A stretch of DNA of 64,000 nucleotides from Candidatus Hydrogenedentota bacterium (GTDB lineage: Bacteria; Hydrogenedentota; Hydrogenedentia; Hydrogenedentales; JAEUWI01): contig JAHBVV010000005.1 of NCBI GenBank assembly GCA_019637335.1, positions 186,001-250,000 of the forward strand, in the 5' to 3' direction. Positions within the stretch are counted from its first letter, which is position 1. Each line of letters begins with the position of its first letter. This document shows positions 27,290 to 35,624 of the stretch, piece after piece. The position numbers were made by a program, and so were the translations under genes. Below the pieces are notes generated by a model, which was not told the DNA's origin, searched no databases, and saw nothing but the letters and a program-made list of their open reading frames with translations.

Positions 27290-27622
27290 ATGACGGCGCC
27301 AAGTCGAAAGTCCGTGGGCTGCCCCGTCGAAACGACGCTGGCAATCGTCGGTGGGCGTTGGAAAGTCCTGGTGTTGCATCACTTGCTACAGGGAACCAGG
27401 CGCTTCGCCGAATTGCACCGCCAACTTGCCGGGATTTCACACAGGACGCTGACCAAGCAGCTGCGCGAGTTGGAATCCGCGGGCATAATTCACCGGGAGG
27501 TTTACCCGGTGGTTCCGCCGAAAGTGGAGTATTCTCTCACGGCGCTGGGCCGATCGCTGGAGCCGGTGCTTATGGCGATGCACCGCTGGGGCGAGGACTA
27601 TGAGCGGCGGCGGGATCCGTGA
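27290..27622 (+). CDS. HxlR-family transcriptional regulator
   Basis: A 110-aa winged-helix regulator with the HxlR signature: CPVETTLAIVGGRWKVLVLHHLL, RRFAELHRQLAGISHRTLTKQLRELE, then the wing VVPPKVEYSLTALG. The N-terminal Cys (GCPVE) is the conserved residue that in some relatives senses electrophiles or quinones. AGGAGG lies 5 bases before the ATG. It is divergent from the isochorismatase-family hydrolase, a common arrangement for a regulator and its target, and it probably binds the palindromes between them. Confidence 0.93.
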   Translation: MTAPSRKSVGCPVETTLAIVGGRWKVLVLHHLLQGTRRFAELHRQLAGISHRTLTKQLRELESAGIIHREVYPVVPPKVEYSLTALGRSLEPVLMAMHRWGEDYERRRDP

Positions 27623-27696
27623 AAGGGGGCCGTGCTGTGCGCTGTTGGCGACTATTGATACCGCCGCGGCGCTGGCCGCCGGCTGGCGCTCCGGCG

Positions 27697-29355
27697 CTAC
27701 GCGGCGGTGCGTTGGAGGATTTCGAGGATTCGCTGTTCGCGGGTGACGAGGAGATCGCCGGCGTGGCGGAGTGCGGCGGGGTAGGCGGCGAGCGCCATGG
27801 CGACAAAGAGGGCGGAGAGCAAGACGCCGGCGGGCGCGTTTTCCAGGCCCCACCGCGCGGCGATGGCGTCGGCGGCGAAACAGAGCCCGGAGGGAAGCAG
27901 GAGCAGGCCAATAACCAATGGCATGACGATGGTCATAAGGAGCGAGCGGGACTTCTGCCCCTGCATCATGTTTCGCCCCATGGCGAAGGGGGCATAGATG
28001 GACAGGAAGGAGCCGGCCAGCGCGAAGAGGGTGAAGAGGAGCACGATCTGCAGGAGCGCGGTGGCGGCGGTGGCGGGCGGCAGGCCAAAGTACCAGCTGC
28101 CGCCGAGGGCGAAGATCAGGCCCAGGCCGCCGGCCAGCGGGAGCAGGGCGATGTGGTAGGCGAGGAGGACGCGGTGGCGCGGGATCGGCAATAGCATGAT
28201 GGTGCGGAAGCCGCGCGTGTCCGCGCCGAACAGATTGAAGAAGAAGCTGCTGAAGAGGAAGAACGGCCACATCACGACGAGGATGGGCATGCCCAGATCG
28301 CGCCCGGACATGGCGGACTGGCTTTTCAGCGCGGCCAGCAGAATAATGATGCCGAAGGGGGCCAGCATCATCGCGCGCATGTGCGGGTGGCGCACGAAAT
28401 TCAGAAAGGCGGCGATAGCGAGCGCGGCGGTGTCCTCGGCGAGGCCGGGGATCCTGCGCGCGGTCATCGGGAGCTTCCGTCCGGCGGTGGAGGGTGCCCC
28501 CTGGTGCTGGCCCGCGCCAAAGCAGTAGCGGAGGGTGGTCCGGTAGGCGCGGTGGTAGCCCAGCAGGGCGAGGGCGGCCAGACCGGCAATGGGCGCGGCG
28601 CTTGCGGTCTGGGAATGGCCCATTCCGGCCAGCGCGATTGCTATCCAGCCGGTCGGGAGCAGTTGCGAGGCCCGCGCCACCCGCGCCTGTTGCTCCGGCG
28701 CCCCGAGCCATTGGAGCAGGGCTTCCGCGGAGCGCCCGCCAATCATGCTCTGGCTCAGCAGGAGGGGCATAAACCCGGTCACCATGAAGAGCACGGGCAG
28801 AACGCTCAGCAGGACGCGGCGCCGGCGCTTGTCGGCCATCCAGACGGCCATCTGGCCGCGGAGGCAGTAGCCCCAGGCCGACACGGCGAGAAAGAAGACG
28901 GTTGCGGCGAGGTATCCGGCCAGGTAGCCGCCGCCCCGCGCCGATCCGATGCCCGTGACCAGGCCGGCGGCGGCGGCGACGTAGAAGAGGGACGGGAACG
29001 TGAAGAGGGACACCACGAAATTGAGGAGATTGATGGCGGCCAGGGGAACGGGGAAGTGGAGCATTTTTCGAATGTCGATGACGTCGGAGCGCTGCATTTC
29101 GAAGGCGAAACTCCAGAACCATACGAGCACGTAGAGGAGGGCGAGCAGGTGGAGAAGGAGCAGTTGCATGGCGTGCGGCTGCCGGGGCAGCCAGGCCGCG
29201 CCGGCGAGGTAGAAGAAGGCGCCGAGCACCCCGGAGAAGAGCGCGGCCCCAGCCACCACGGCGCCGATGAGGAAGACGGCGACGAGCTTGCCACGCGTCA
29301 TGGTGTTGCGCGCGAGGTGAAATTGCAGCAGGAGCAGCGCGAGCAGGTACCGCAT
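27697..29355 (-). CDS. ABC transporter permease
   Basis: A 552-aa integral membrane protein with many hydrophobic segments (for example FLIGAVVAGAALFSGVLGAF and PFFLFSSFFFNLF), the membrane half of an ABC exporter. Its ATG overlaps the stop of the ATP-binding gene (ATGA), so the two are translationally coupled. No substrate-binding protein is nearby, which fits export. The sequence NLFGADTRGFRTIMLLPIPRHRVLLAYH resembles ABC-2-type permeases. The substrate is unknown. Confidence 0.82.
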   Translation of the reverse strand: MRYLLALLLLQFHLARNTMTRGKLVAVFLIGAVVAGAALFSGVLGAFFYLAGAAWLPRQPHAMQLLLLHLLALLYVLVWFWSFAFEMQRSDVIDIRKMLHFPVPLAAINLLNFVVSLFTFPSLFYVAAAAGLVTGIGSARGGGYLAGYLAATVFFLAVSAWGYCLRGQMAVWMADKRRRRVLLSVLPVLFMVTGFMPLLLSQSMIGGRSAEALLQWLGAPEQQARVARASQLLPTGWIAIALAGMGHSQTASAAPIAGLAALALLGYHRAYRTTLRYCFGAGQHQGAPSTAGRKLPMTARRIPGLAEDTAALAIAAFLNFVRHPHMRAMMLAPFGIIILLAALKSQSAMSGRDLGMPILVVMWPFFLFSSFFFNLFGADTRGFRTIMLLPIPRHRVLLAYHIALLPLAGGLGLIFALGGSWYFGLPPATAATALLQIVLLFTLFALAGSFLSIYAPFAMGRNMMQGQKSRSLLMTIVMPLVIGLLLLPSGLCFAADAIAARWGLENAPAGVLLSALFVAMALAAYPAALRHAGDLLVTREQRILEILQRTAA

Positions 29356-30116
29356 CAGGGTGCCGTTCTGGCGAGCCAGGAGAGGCCCTGGGGCGTCTCC
29401 TCGCGGCCGACGATGCGCACGAAGCGTGTTTCCAGGGATTCGCCGGCGGCGACGTCGGCGAGCGCGCCCTGGGCGATGAGGCGGCCCTCGTGGATGATGC
29501 CGACGTGGGTGCAGAGCTGCTCGACGATGGCCAGGATATGCGAGGTGAGGAAGATGGTCCGGCCGCGGGCGGTCATCTGAAGCAGGACGTCCTTTATCGT
29601 GCGGGATGCGACGGCGTCGATGCCTTCGAAGGGTTCGTCAAGGAAGAGCAGGTCGGGATCGTGGATGAGCGCCGCGGCGAGCGCGATCTTCTTCTTCATG
29701 CCGTGAGAGAATTCGAGAATAAGGGTCCGGTTGGCGTCCGCCAGGCCCAGGAGGGCGAGCAGCTCTTCCGCACGCGCGATCGCGACGGCGCGCGGCAACT
29801 TATACATGCGCCCGACGAAGGCCAGGTACTCGCGGGCGGTGAGGTTTTCGAAGACGCAGAGGTCTTCTGGGACGACGCCGATGCGGCGTTTGATCTGGAG
29901 CGGGTGGCGCCGAAGGGAGTGGCCGAGGATGCGGGCGTCGCCGGATGTGGGCGCAACGATGCCGGTGAGCATTTTGATGGTGGTGGACTTGCCGGCGCCG
30001 TTGGGGCCGAGAAAGCCGTAGAAACAGCCGCGCCGGACCTGTAGATCGAGATCCGCGACGGCCACGGTGTCGCCGTAGGTCTTTTGCAGCTTGAAAGTTT
30101 CGATGCACTGATCCAT
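29355..30116 (-). CDS. ABC transporter ATP-binding protein
   Basis: A 253-aa ATPase with Walker A GPNGAGKSTT, signature FSHGMKKKIALAAALI (variant of LSGGQ), Walker B LLFLDEPFEGID, and switch His in ILTSHIL. It resembles ABC-2 exporters of the CcmA/DrrA type. The open frame extends 169 codons upstream through a minisatellite, encoding only Pro-Ser repeats. The real start is the ATG at 30116 (MDQCIETFKLQKTYG). The ribosome site is weak. Confidence 0.93.
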   Translation of the reverse strand: MDQCIETFKLQKTYGDTVAVADLDLQVRRGCFYGFLGPNGAGKSTTIKMLTGIVAPTSGDARILGHSLRRHPLQIKRRIGVVPEDLCVFENLTAREYLAFVGRMYKLPRAVAIARAEELLALLGLADANRTLILEFSHGMKKKIALAAALIHDPDLLFLDEPFEGIDAVASRTIKDVLLQMTARGRTIFLTSHILAIVEQLCTHVGIIHEGRLIAQGALADVAAGESLETRFVRIVGREETPQGLSWLARTAP

Positions 30117-30732
30117 GAAGGTTCCCGCCGCATGATTTTGCAGTCGTTGCTCTGGGGAAAGGGTAGCATTCCGAGGGCGTGGGGATACAGGGGCGGTGGA
30201 TTTTTTGGGGGGTGGCCGGAGGACAGTTGACAGTTGACAGTTGACAGTTGACAGTTGACAGTTGACAGGGGACTGGGGACTGGGGACTGGGGGCAGCAGG
30301 GACGGCAGGGACGGCAGGGACGGCAGGGACGGCAGGGACGGCAGGGACGGCAGGGACGGCAGGGACGGCTGGAACGGCTGGGACGGCTGGGACGGCTGGG
30401 ACGGCTGGGACGGCTGGGACGGCTGGGACGGCTGGGATGGCTGGGACGGCTGGGACGGCTGGGACGGCTGGGACGGCTGGGGCGCTGGGGCGCTGGGGCT
30501 GCTGGGGGCGCTGGGGGCGCTGGGGGCGCTGGGGGCGCTGGGGGCGCTGGGGGCGCTGGGGGCGGCATGGAGGGCGGGGAGTGGGCGGTTGGTGGTCTTG
30601 TTTTGTGGGGTCTGGTTCGGCAATTGGGATTTCGCTGTGTTATCCTAGGTCCGGCGCGTATCGGGGGTGGTGGATCCTGTTTCGGTGCGCGCCCTGGTAC
30701 TCATTGCAACCCACGCGGGAGAAGACTAGACC
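30117..30732. other. gene-free gap carrying a compound minisatellite
   Basis: The 616 bases between two divergent genes hold no gene. Open frames across it translate only simple repeats. The array occupies 30222-30567. The left end (30117-30221) is the upstream region of the ABC operon. The right end (30568-30732) leads into an oxidoreductase gene and has no clear promoter. Confidence 0.75.
30222..30567. repeat. compound minisatellite of 7-, 9- and 8/9-base units
   Basis: Consecutive arrays: (1) GACAGTT, six full copies and a partial (30222-30268); (2) GGGGACT, three copies (30268-30288); (3) GGGACGGC(A/T), twenty copies (30299-30478), the first seven ending in A and the rest in T, with single variants GGAACGGCT and GGGATGGCT; (4) GGGGCGCT twice (30479-30494) and then GGGGGCGCT at least six times to about 30567. 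The changes between blocks suggest slippage and replacement. There are no unique spacers, so it is not CRISPR. Confidence 0.92.
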
Positions 30733-31755
30733 ATGTTTGCCGATAGACAACAACACGTCGCTGCCGGTGCGCGCGCGTCCATGAACGTGGCGATCATCGG
30801 GTGCAGCGGGATGGGACGCATCCACGCGCAGATGGCTGCGAACTGCGGACTGAACATTGCGATCTGCGCGGATAAATCGAAGAAGGCCGCTTCGGAACTG
30901 GCGGCGAAGTATGGCGCGAAGGCGATGACGGATGGCCTGAAGGCAGCGTCGGCGGCGGGCATTGACTGCGTGCTGATCGCGACGCCGACGCCGTCGCACC
31001 TGATGTTTTTGGAGGCGGCGGCGCAGGCGGGGAAACACATCTTCTGCGAGAAGCCGCTTTGCCGTACGGTGGCGGATTGCAAGAAGGCGATCGCGGCGGC
31101 GAAGAAGGGGAAGGTGAAGCTGTTTGTGGGGCATGTGGTGCGGTATTTTCACGAATTCGAGGGGATGAAGGCGCAGATCGAGGCGGGGAAGGTGGGCGAG
31201 CCGGGGTATGTGAAGATCTCCCGGGGCGGCATTTTTCCGGGCGGCCCGGGCAGCTGGTTTGCGGATTACGCGGCGAGCGGCGGCGTGACGTTTGACTGCG
31301 CGATCCACGACATGGACTGGGTGCGCTATGTGTTTGGCGAGCCGGAGCGGATTTTCTGCCAGGCGCTGCTGAAGACGAAGCCGCTGCTGGCCGACTATTC
31401 GCAGAGCAATATCCGGCTGAAGAACGGGATGATCGCGACGATCCTGGGGACGTGGGCGCACCCGAGCGGGTTCCGTGTAAAGGCGGAGATCTGCGGGGAT
31501 GGCGGGATGATCCAGTACGACAGTAACGAGGCGCCGCTGTCGAGCCTGTTCCGCGACACGGGAGACGGGCCGAGCATGATCGTGCCGGGCAGCCCGGTGG
31601 CGGAGAGCCCGTACCAGCGGGAGTGGGAAGACTTCATCGCGTGGGTGCAGGATGGCCGCGCACCGCGCGTGACGCCGGAGGACGCGCTGATAGCGGTGAA
31701 GATGGCGGAGTCGGCGCTGAAGTCCGCGGCGACGGGCCAGGCGGTCAAGCTTTAG
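30733..31755 (+). CDS. Gfo/Idh/MocA-family oxidoreductase
   Basis: A 340-aa NAD(P)-dependent oxidoreductase with the nucleotide-binding stretch MNVAIIGCSGMGRIHAQM, the motif FCEKPLCRTVADCKKAI, and a C-terminal domain containing GGVTFDCAIHDMDWVRYVFG. GIHD-type histidine residues here are typical of inositol-2-dehydrogenase-like enzymes. The ATG at 30733 follows GGGAGAAG. A second ATG (30781) starts closer to the Rossmann strand but has no ribosome site. It is followed 83 bases later by another member of the family. Confidence 0.9.
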   Translation: MFADRQQHVAAGARASMNVAIIGCSGMGRIHAQMAANCGLNIAICADKSKKAASELAAKYGAKAMTDGLKAASAAGIDCVLIATPTPSHLMFLEAAAQAGKHIFCEKPLCRTVADCKKAIAAAKKGKVKLFVGHVVRYFHEFEGMKAQIEAGKVGEPGYVKISRGGIFPGGPGSWFADYAASGGVTFDCAIHDMDWVRYVFGEPERIFCQALLKTKPLLADYSQSNIRLKNGMIATILGTWAHPSGFRVKAEICGDGGMIQYDSNEAPLSSLFRDTGDGPSMIVPGSPVAESPYQREWEDFIAWVQDGRAPRVTPEDALIAVKMAESALKSAATGQAVKL

Positions 31756-31838
31756 TCAGGCGGTGGCGTTCCGTTTCTTGAATTGCACGAACAATGGATA
31801 TCGTGGCGAGATGCGCCACGCAGGGAAGGCCCAATATC

Positions 31839-32822
31839 ATGGCTAAGATTGGAATCATGAGTTTTGCCCACATGCACGCGCAGAGCTATGCGGCATGTCT
31901 GAACGCGCTGCCGCAGGCGGAGCTGGCGGGCATCTGGGACGATGACGCGAAGCGCGGCAAGGAAATGGCGAAGGCGTATGGAACACGTTTTACGCCGAAC
32001 CTGGACGCGTTCCTCGCTGGCGATATGGACGGTGTCATCATTTGCTCGGAGAACGCCAAGCACCGGGCGATGGTGGAGGCGGCGGCGAAGGCGGGCAAGT
32101 GGATTCTCTGCGAGAAGCCGCTGGCTACGACGGTGGCGGACGCGAAGGCGATGATCGCGGCGTGCAAGAAGGCCGGGGTGGGCCTGGGCACGGCGTTTCC
32201 GTGCCGCTTCGCGCCGACGCTGATCGAGGCGCGCAATCAGGTGCGGTCCGGGGCCTTCGGGGAGATTCTGGCGATCGCGGCGACGAACCACGGGCAGTGT
32301 CCTTTTGGCTGGTTTGTGGATGAGAAACTGGCGGGCGGGGGCGCGACGATGGACCATACGGTGCACGTGGCGGACTACCTTCGCTGGATGCTGGGCCGGG
32401 AGTTCACGAAGGTGTATTGCGAGAAGGGGAACCTGCTGCACAAGAAGGACTTCAAGACGGACGACCTGGGCATGCTCAATCTGGAGATGGAGGGGGGGAT
32501 CCAGGTATCGCATATTGCGAGCTGGAGCCGTGCGAAGAGCTTCCCCACGTGGGGCGACGTGACCCTGGAGATCATCGGCACGAAGGGTGTGTTGAATGTC
32601 GACGCGTTCAATCAGAAGGTCAACGTGTATAACGACAGCACGATGCGGACGGAGTGGGCGCCTTACGGGGACAACCCGGATCTGGGTCTGGTGGGCGATT
32701 TCGTGAACGCGGTGGACGAGCGGATCGCGCCGAGTGTGACGGGAGAAGACGGCCTGCGCGCGACGGAGGTGACGGTGGCGGCGTACAAGTCGGCGAAATC
32801 GGGCAAGATGGAGCGGATCTGA
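31839..32822 (+). CDS. Gfo/Idh/MocA-family oxidoreductase (divergent N-terminus)
   Basis: A 327-aa member of the family. Its N-terminus reads KIGIMSFAHMHAQSYAACL, without the GxGxxG pattern, as in a recognised branch starting with IMSFAHxH. The catalytic-region motif ILCEKPLATTVADAKAMI is intact, and the C-terminal domain contains GGATMDHTVHVADYLRWMLG. The ATG at 31839 follows AGGGAAGG. Fifteen upstream in-frame codons have no similarity. It forms a probable operon with the gene before it. The substrate is unknown, but sugar derivatives are likely. Confidence 0.9.
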   Translation: MAKIGIMSFAHMHAQSYAACLNALPQAELAGIWDDDAKRGKEMAKAYGTRFTPNLDAFLAGDMDGVIICSENAKHRAMVEAAAKAGKWILCEKPLATTVADAKAMIAACKKAGVGLGTAFPCRFAPTLIEARNQVRSGAFGEILAIAATNHGQCPFGWFVDEKLAGGGATMDHTVHVADYLRWMLGREFTKVYCEKGNLLHKKDFKTDDLGMLNLEMEGGIQVSHIASWSRAKSFPTWGDVTLEIIGTKGVLNVDAFNQKVNVYNDSTMRTEWAPYGDNPDLGLVGDFVNAVDERIAPSVTGEDGLRATEVTVAAYKSAKSGKMERI

Positions 32823-32842
32823 GGCGTAGTCCTTCTCAGGCG

Positions 32843-33249
32843 GGCTGTCGATTTAACTGGTTCGGACACCTCAAAACCTACAAGTTTGTGCTGCTGTCCT
32901 ACAGCGTCATTCCCGCGGAGGCGGGAATCCAGTGGAATTCGGAGGTTTGCGTGATCGCGTTGCTGGATCCCCGTGTTCGGGGCTGTCGATTTAACGTGTG
33001 CGGTGAGCGCATTTCCTACAATTTTGTGCTAACGCCCTATGGCGTCATTCCCGCGAAGGCGGGAATCCAGTGGAATTCGGAGGTTTGTGCGTTCGCGTCG
33101 CTGGATCCCCGCGTTCGCGGGGATGACGGATCTGCTCATTCCTTCTATAGTGTAGGGCAAGTTAAGTAGACCGACAGCCGCGTTCGCGGGGATGACGGAT
33201 CTTCTCATTCCTTCCATAGTGTAGGGTGAGATAAGTAAATCGACAGCCC
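32843..33249. repeat. MITE-like repeat cluster with terminal inverted repeats
   Basis: Outer ends GGCTGTCGATTTA (32843-32855) and TAAATCGACAGCC (33236-33248) are exact inverted repeats. Two 138-base direct copies (starting 32843 and 32981) each contain the palindrome CATTCCCGCG(A/G)AGGCGGGAATC and end near CTGGATCCCCG. Two 69-base copies follow (33111 and 33180), each with GCGTTCGCGGGGATGACGG and ending in TCGACAGCC or CCGACAGCC. 138 is twice 69. CGTCATTCCCGCG...GGGAATCCAG elements are widespread bacterial REP/MITE-type repeats. No gene lies in 32823-33348. Confidence 0.85.
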
Positions 33250-33283
33250 CTCAGGCGGGAATGCCCGAGTCACTTAGTTCAGC

Positions 33284-33317
33284 CGGCCCCGGCGGCGTTT
33301 GGATGCCGCCGGGGCCG
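33284..33317. terminator. GC-rich hairpin downstream of the rnf-fnr operon
   Basis: CGGCCCCGGCGGC (33284-33296) pairs perfectly with GCCGCCGGGGCCG (33305-33317) across an 8-base loop. It sits 32 bases past the FNR stop on the minus strand. There is no clear T tract on that strand, so it may stabilise or terminate transcripts less simply than a standard intrinsic terminator. Confidence 0.5.
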
Positions 33318-33348
33318 CTGTGTTATTCAGGAGGAGGCGCGGGCGCGA

Positions 33349-34209
33349 TCAGTAGATCAGTTCCGCCCAGCGCCCGTCTTGCTTGAGGCCTTCCTGGACG
33401 GTCTGCCAGGCCGCTTCGGAGTCGGCGACGCGGGTCATGGTCCTGTTGAAGGCGTCCAGCGCGTTTTCGAGGCCGGCGACGTAGACGTAGGTGTTGGGTT
33501 CCTGGAGCATGTTCCAGACCTCTTCCCCGTTGTCGTTCATGTGGGCCTCCCAGGTGACGGGGGCCTGGACGTGGGGCCGGGGGCTGACGGCCTCGAAGGC
33601 CTTGAAGCTCTCTTCGTCGTAGTAGAGGTCGAAGTCGTTGACGAGGTCGTTCATGTAGAGGAGTTCGAGGCCGTGGTTGGCGCCGTAGAAGAGGCGGACC
33701 TTGCCTTTCCAGTACTCCTTCTCGTGGAAGATGCGCTTGACGAAGGCGCGGAAGGGCGCGATGCCGGTGCCGACGCCGACCATGAGGAGGTTCGCGTCGC
33801 GCGATTCGGGCATGGTGAAGTGGTTTCCGTAGGGGCCGGTGATGGTGACCTCGTCGCCCTCGCGGCGGTTGCACAGGAAGTTAGAGGCGATGCCCGGGTA
33901 TTCTTCGCCGTTGACCTCGTCGATGTAGAAGCAGCGGCGGACGCAAATGGCGATGTCCGAGCCGTGGCCGTCCTCGCCGAGGCGCGAGCTGGCGATGGAG
34001 TACAGGCGCAGGTGGTGCGGGTTCCCGAACTGGTGCTGTCCGGAGATGAGCACGCCGATGCTTTGCCCTTCAACGAAGGAAAGGCCGCCGCTGGGGATGT
34101 GCAGGGTGATATGGCGCACTTCCACCGGGAAATCCTCGGGGGTAATCCGGTGGGAGTGCTTTACCACCGCGGTGTGCGGGTGGCTGATGTCGTAGTACGA
34201 GAGTTTCAT
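33349..34209 (-). CDS. plant-type ferredoxin-NADP+ reductase
   Basis: A 286-aa FAD enzyme that would exchange electrons between ferredoxin and NADP(H). The FAD-binding motif is RLYSIASSRLG, the dinucleotide-binding motif GVGTGIAPFRAFVKRIF, and YVYVAGLENALDAF sits at the conserved CG-L position. The C-terminal Tyr (WAELIY) is the residue that stacks on FAD in plant-type FNRs. The start overlaps the stop of the small upstream gene (ATGA), so it is coupled to the rnf operon. NAD rather than NADP use cannot be excluded. Confidence 0.88.
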   Translation of the reverse strand: MKLSYYDISHPHTAVVKHSHRITPEDFPVEVRHITLHIPSGGLSFVEGQSIGVLISGQHQFGNPHHLRLYSIASSRLGEDGHGSDIAICVRRCFYIDEVNGEEYPGIASNFLCNRREGDEVTITGPYGNHFTMPESRDANLLMVGVGTGIAPFRAFVKRIFHEKEYWKGKVRLFYGANHGLELLYMNDLVNDFDLYYDEESFKAFEAVSPRPHVQAPVTWEAHMNDNGEEVWNMLQEPNTYVYVAGLENALDAFNRTMTRVADSEAAWQTVQEGLKQDGRWAELIY

Positions 34210-34412
34210 GGCCGGTCCTCCTGATTCGCGCATATCGGTCGCGCCGGTTTGGCTGTAAGGCAGGCCCCCGCGGAGGGGCAGAATTGGCACCCGTGGCTAC
34301 CGCCATCCGGGGCGCCGTCCGCGTGTTCGTGCGCCGCAACGCCGGACCAGTGGAGCACGGCCATAACGGCGGCCACGGCGAGGCATGCGGCGAGTGTCTT
34401 GAGAATAATCAT
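34206..34412 (-). CDS. small Cys-rich membrane protein between rnfA and the FNR gene
   Basis: A 68-aa protein whose frame is fixed by its neighbours: its ATG is 2 bases after the rnfA stop, and its stop overlaps the FNR start (ATGA). A hydrophobic N-terminus (MIILKTLAACLAVAAVMAVL) would be one membrane helix. A His-rich stretch (HEHADG) and Cys42, 45, 51 and 61 (CQFC...C...C) follow. The layout resembles NqrM, a small Cys-containing helper for the iron centre of NQR, but I see no clear sequence match. An iron or FeS assembly role for Rnf is a guess. Confidence 0.75.
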   Translation of the reverse strand: MIILKTLAACLAVAAVMAVLHWSGVAAHEHADGAPDGGSHGCQFCPSAGACLTAKPARPICANQEDRP

Positions 34413-34414
34413 GG

Positions 34415-34996
34415 TCAGCTCCCGAGTCCGGCGAAGCCCATGAAGGCGAGCGAGAGAATGCCCGCGACCATGAGGGTGAGGCCGGCTCCCCGGGCGATAC
34501 CGGGAACGTCGTGGAGAGAAAGCTGTTCGCGCAGGCCGGACATGATCACCAGGGCGAGGGTGAACCCGCTGCCGGCTCCGAGGGCATACGCGACGCACTG
34601 GAGGAAGTTATATCCCTTGAAGGTCTGGAAGAGTGCGAGGCCGAGGATGGCGCAGTTGGTGGTGATCAGCGGCAGGAAGATGCCGAGGGCGCGGAAGAGG
34701 CCGGGACTGTATTTCTTGAGCACCATTTCGACGAGCTGCACGGAGGAGGCGATGACCGCGATGTAGCAGATGAGGCGGAGGAACTCCATGCCGAGCGCGA
34801 CGAGGAGGCTGTTGATGAAATAGGCGCAGGCCGAGCTCACGAGCATGACGAACATGACGGCGAGGCCCATTCGGCTGGCGGTCTCGAACTTGCTGGAGAC
34901 GCCCAGGAAGGGACAGATCCCCAGGAAGGCGCTGAGCACGAAGTTGTTGATGATGCAGGCATTCAGGAAGATGAAGCCCAGGGAATCATCCGACAT
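34415..34996 (-). CDS. rnfA: RnfA, membrane subunit of the Rnf complex
   Basis: A 193-aa, six-helix protein of the NqrE/RnfA family (paralogue of the gene at 2491-3108). It starts GFIFLNACIINNFVLSAFLGICPFLG, where the first Cys motif lies, with the second in ITTNCAILGLALFQ. These half-helix cysteines bind an iron centre shared with RnfE. It overlaps rnfE by 11 bases. Confidence 0.96.
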   Translation of the reverse strand: MSDDSLGFIFLNACIINNFVLSAFLGICPFLGVSSKFETASRMGLAVMFVMLVSSACAYFINSLLVALGMEFLRLICYIAVIASSVQLVEMVLKKYSPGLFRALGIFLPLITTNCAILGLALFQTFKGYNFLQCVAYALGAGSGFTLALVIMSGLREQLSLHDVPGIARGAGLTLMVAGILSLAFMGFAGLGS

Positions 34997-35624
34997 GGCC
35001 CGACTCCTTTCCAGCGTTGCGGGCGGCGGCGCGATCCTTCAGCCAGGCGAACAGCAGCAGCCATGCGCCGAGCACGAAGAAGCCGCCCGGTGGCAGAATC
35101 ATAACGGCCCATGGCTCGAATTTTGGGCCGAAGAGGTCGATGCCGAGGAGTGAACCGTTTCCGAGGAGCTCGCGCACGGCTCCGAGGCACAGCAGCGCGA
35201 AGGTGAATCCGACGCCCATGCCGAGGGCGTCCAGGATGGCCTTGATGGGGGTGTTTTTGGACGCGAAGGCCTCCTGGCGGCCCAGGATCATGCAGTTGAC
35301 GACAATGAGCTGGATAAATGCGCCGAGCGCGAGGTAGATCTCGAGGCTGACCGCCTGAATCGCGTAATCGACGACGGTGACGAAGGTGGCGATGATCACG
35401 ATGTAGGTGGCGATGCGGACCTGCTTCGGAATGGCCTTGCGGAGCAGCGAGATAAGCGTGCTGGACATCAGGAGCACGAAGGTTGTCGCCAACCCCATCG
35501 CGAGGGCGTTAACGACGGAGTTGGTGACGGCGAGCACGGGGCACATGCCCAGCAGCATGACGAAGACCGGGTTTTCGCGCCAGACGCCCTTGACGAAGAT
35601 GTCCATGGAATTGTTTTCGCTCAT
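34986..35624 (-). CDS. rnfE: RnfE, membrane subunit of the Rnf complex
   Basis: A 212-aa membrane protein of the NqrD/RnfE family. It has ENPVFVMLLGMCPVLAVTNSVVNALAMG with the first conserved Cys, and VNCMILGRQEAFASKN with the second. Together with RnfA it should hold the intramembrane iron centre. It overlaps rnfG by 4 bases (ATGA) and rnfA by 11. Its Na+-NQR equivalent is encoded at 3112-3741. Confidence 0.96.
   Translation of the reverse strand: MSENNSMDIFVKGVWRENPVFVMLLGMCPVLAVTNSVVNALAMGLATTFVLLMSSTLISLLRKAIPKQVRIATYIVIIATFVTVVDYAIQAVSLEIYLALGAFIQLIVVNCMILGRQEAFASKNTPIKAILDALGMGVGFTFALLCLGAVRELLGNGSLLGIDLFGPKFEPWAVMILPPGGFFVLGAWLLLFAWLKDRAAARNAGKESGHVG

Noticed and set aside
30222-30567. 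CRISPR array
   Set aside because: The units are contiguous 7- to 9-mers with no unique spacers, and no cas genes are nearby.
30255-30746. Open frames translating the minisatellite as Gly-Arg-Leu or Gly-Trp-Asp repeats
   Set aside because: Frames stay open only because the unit is 9 bases long; no start signal or function.
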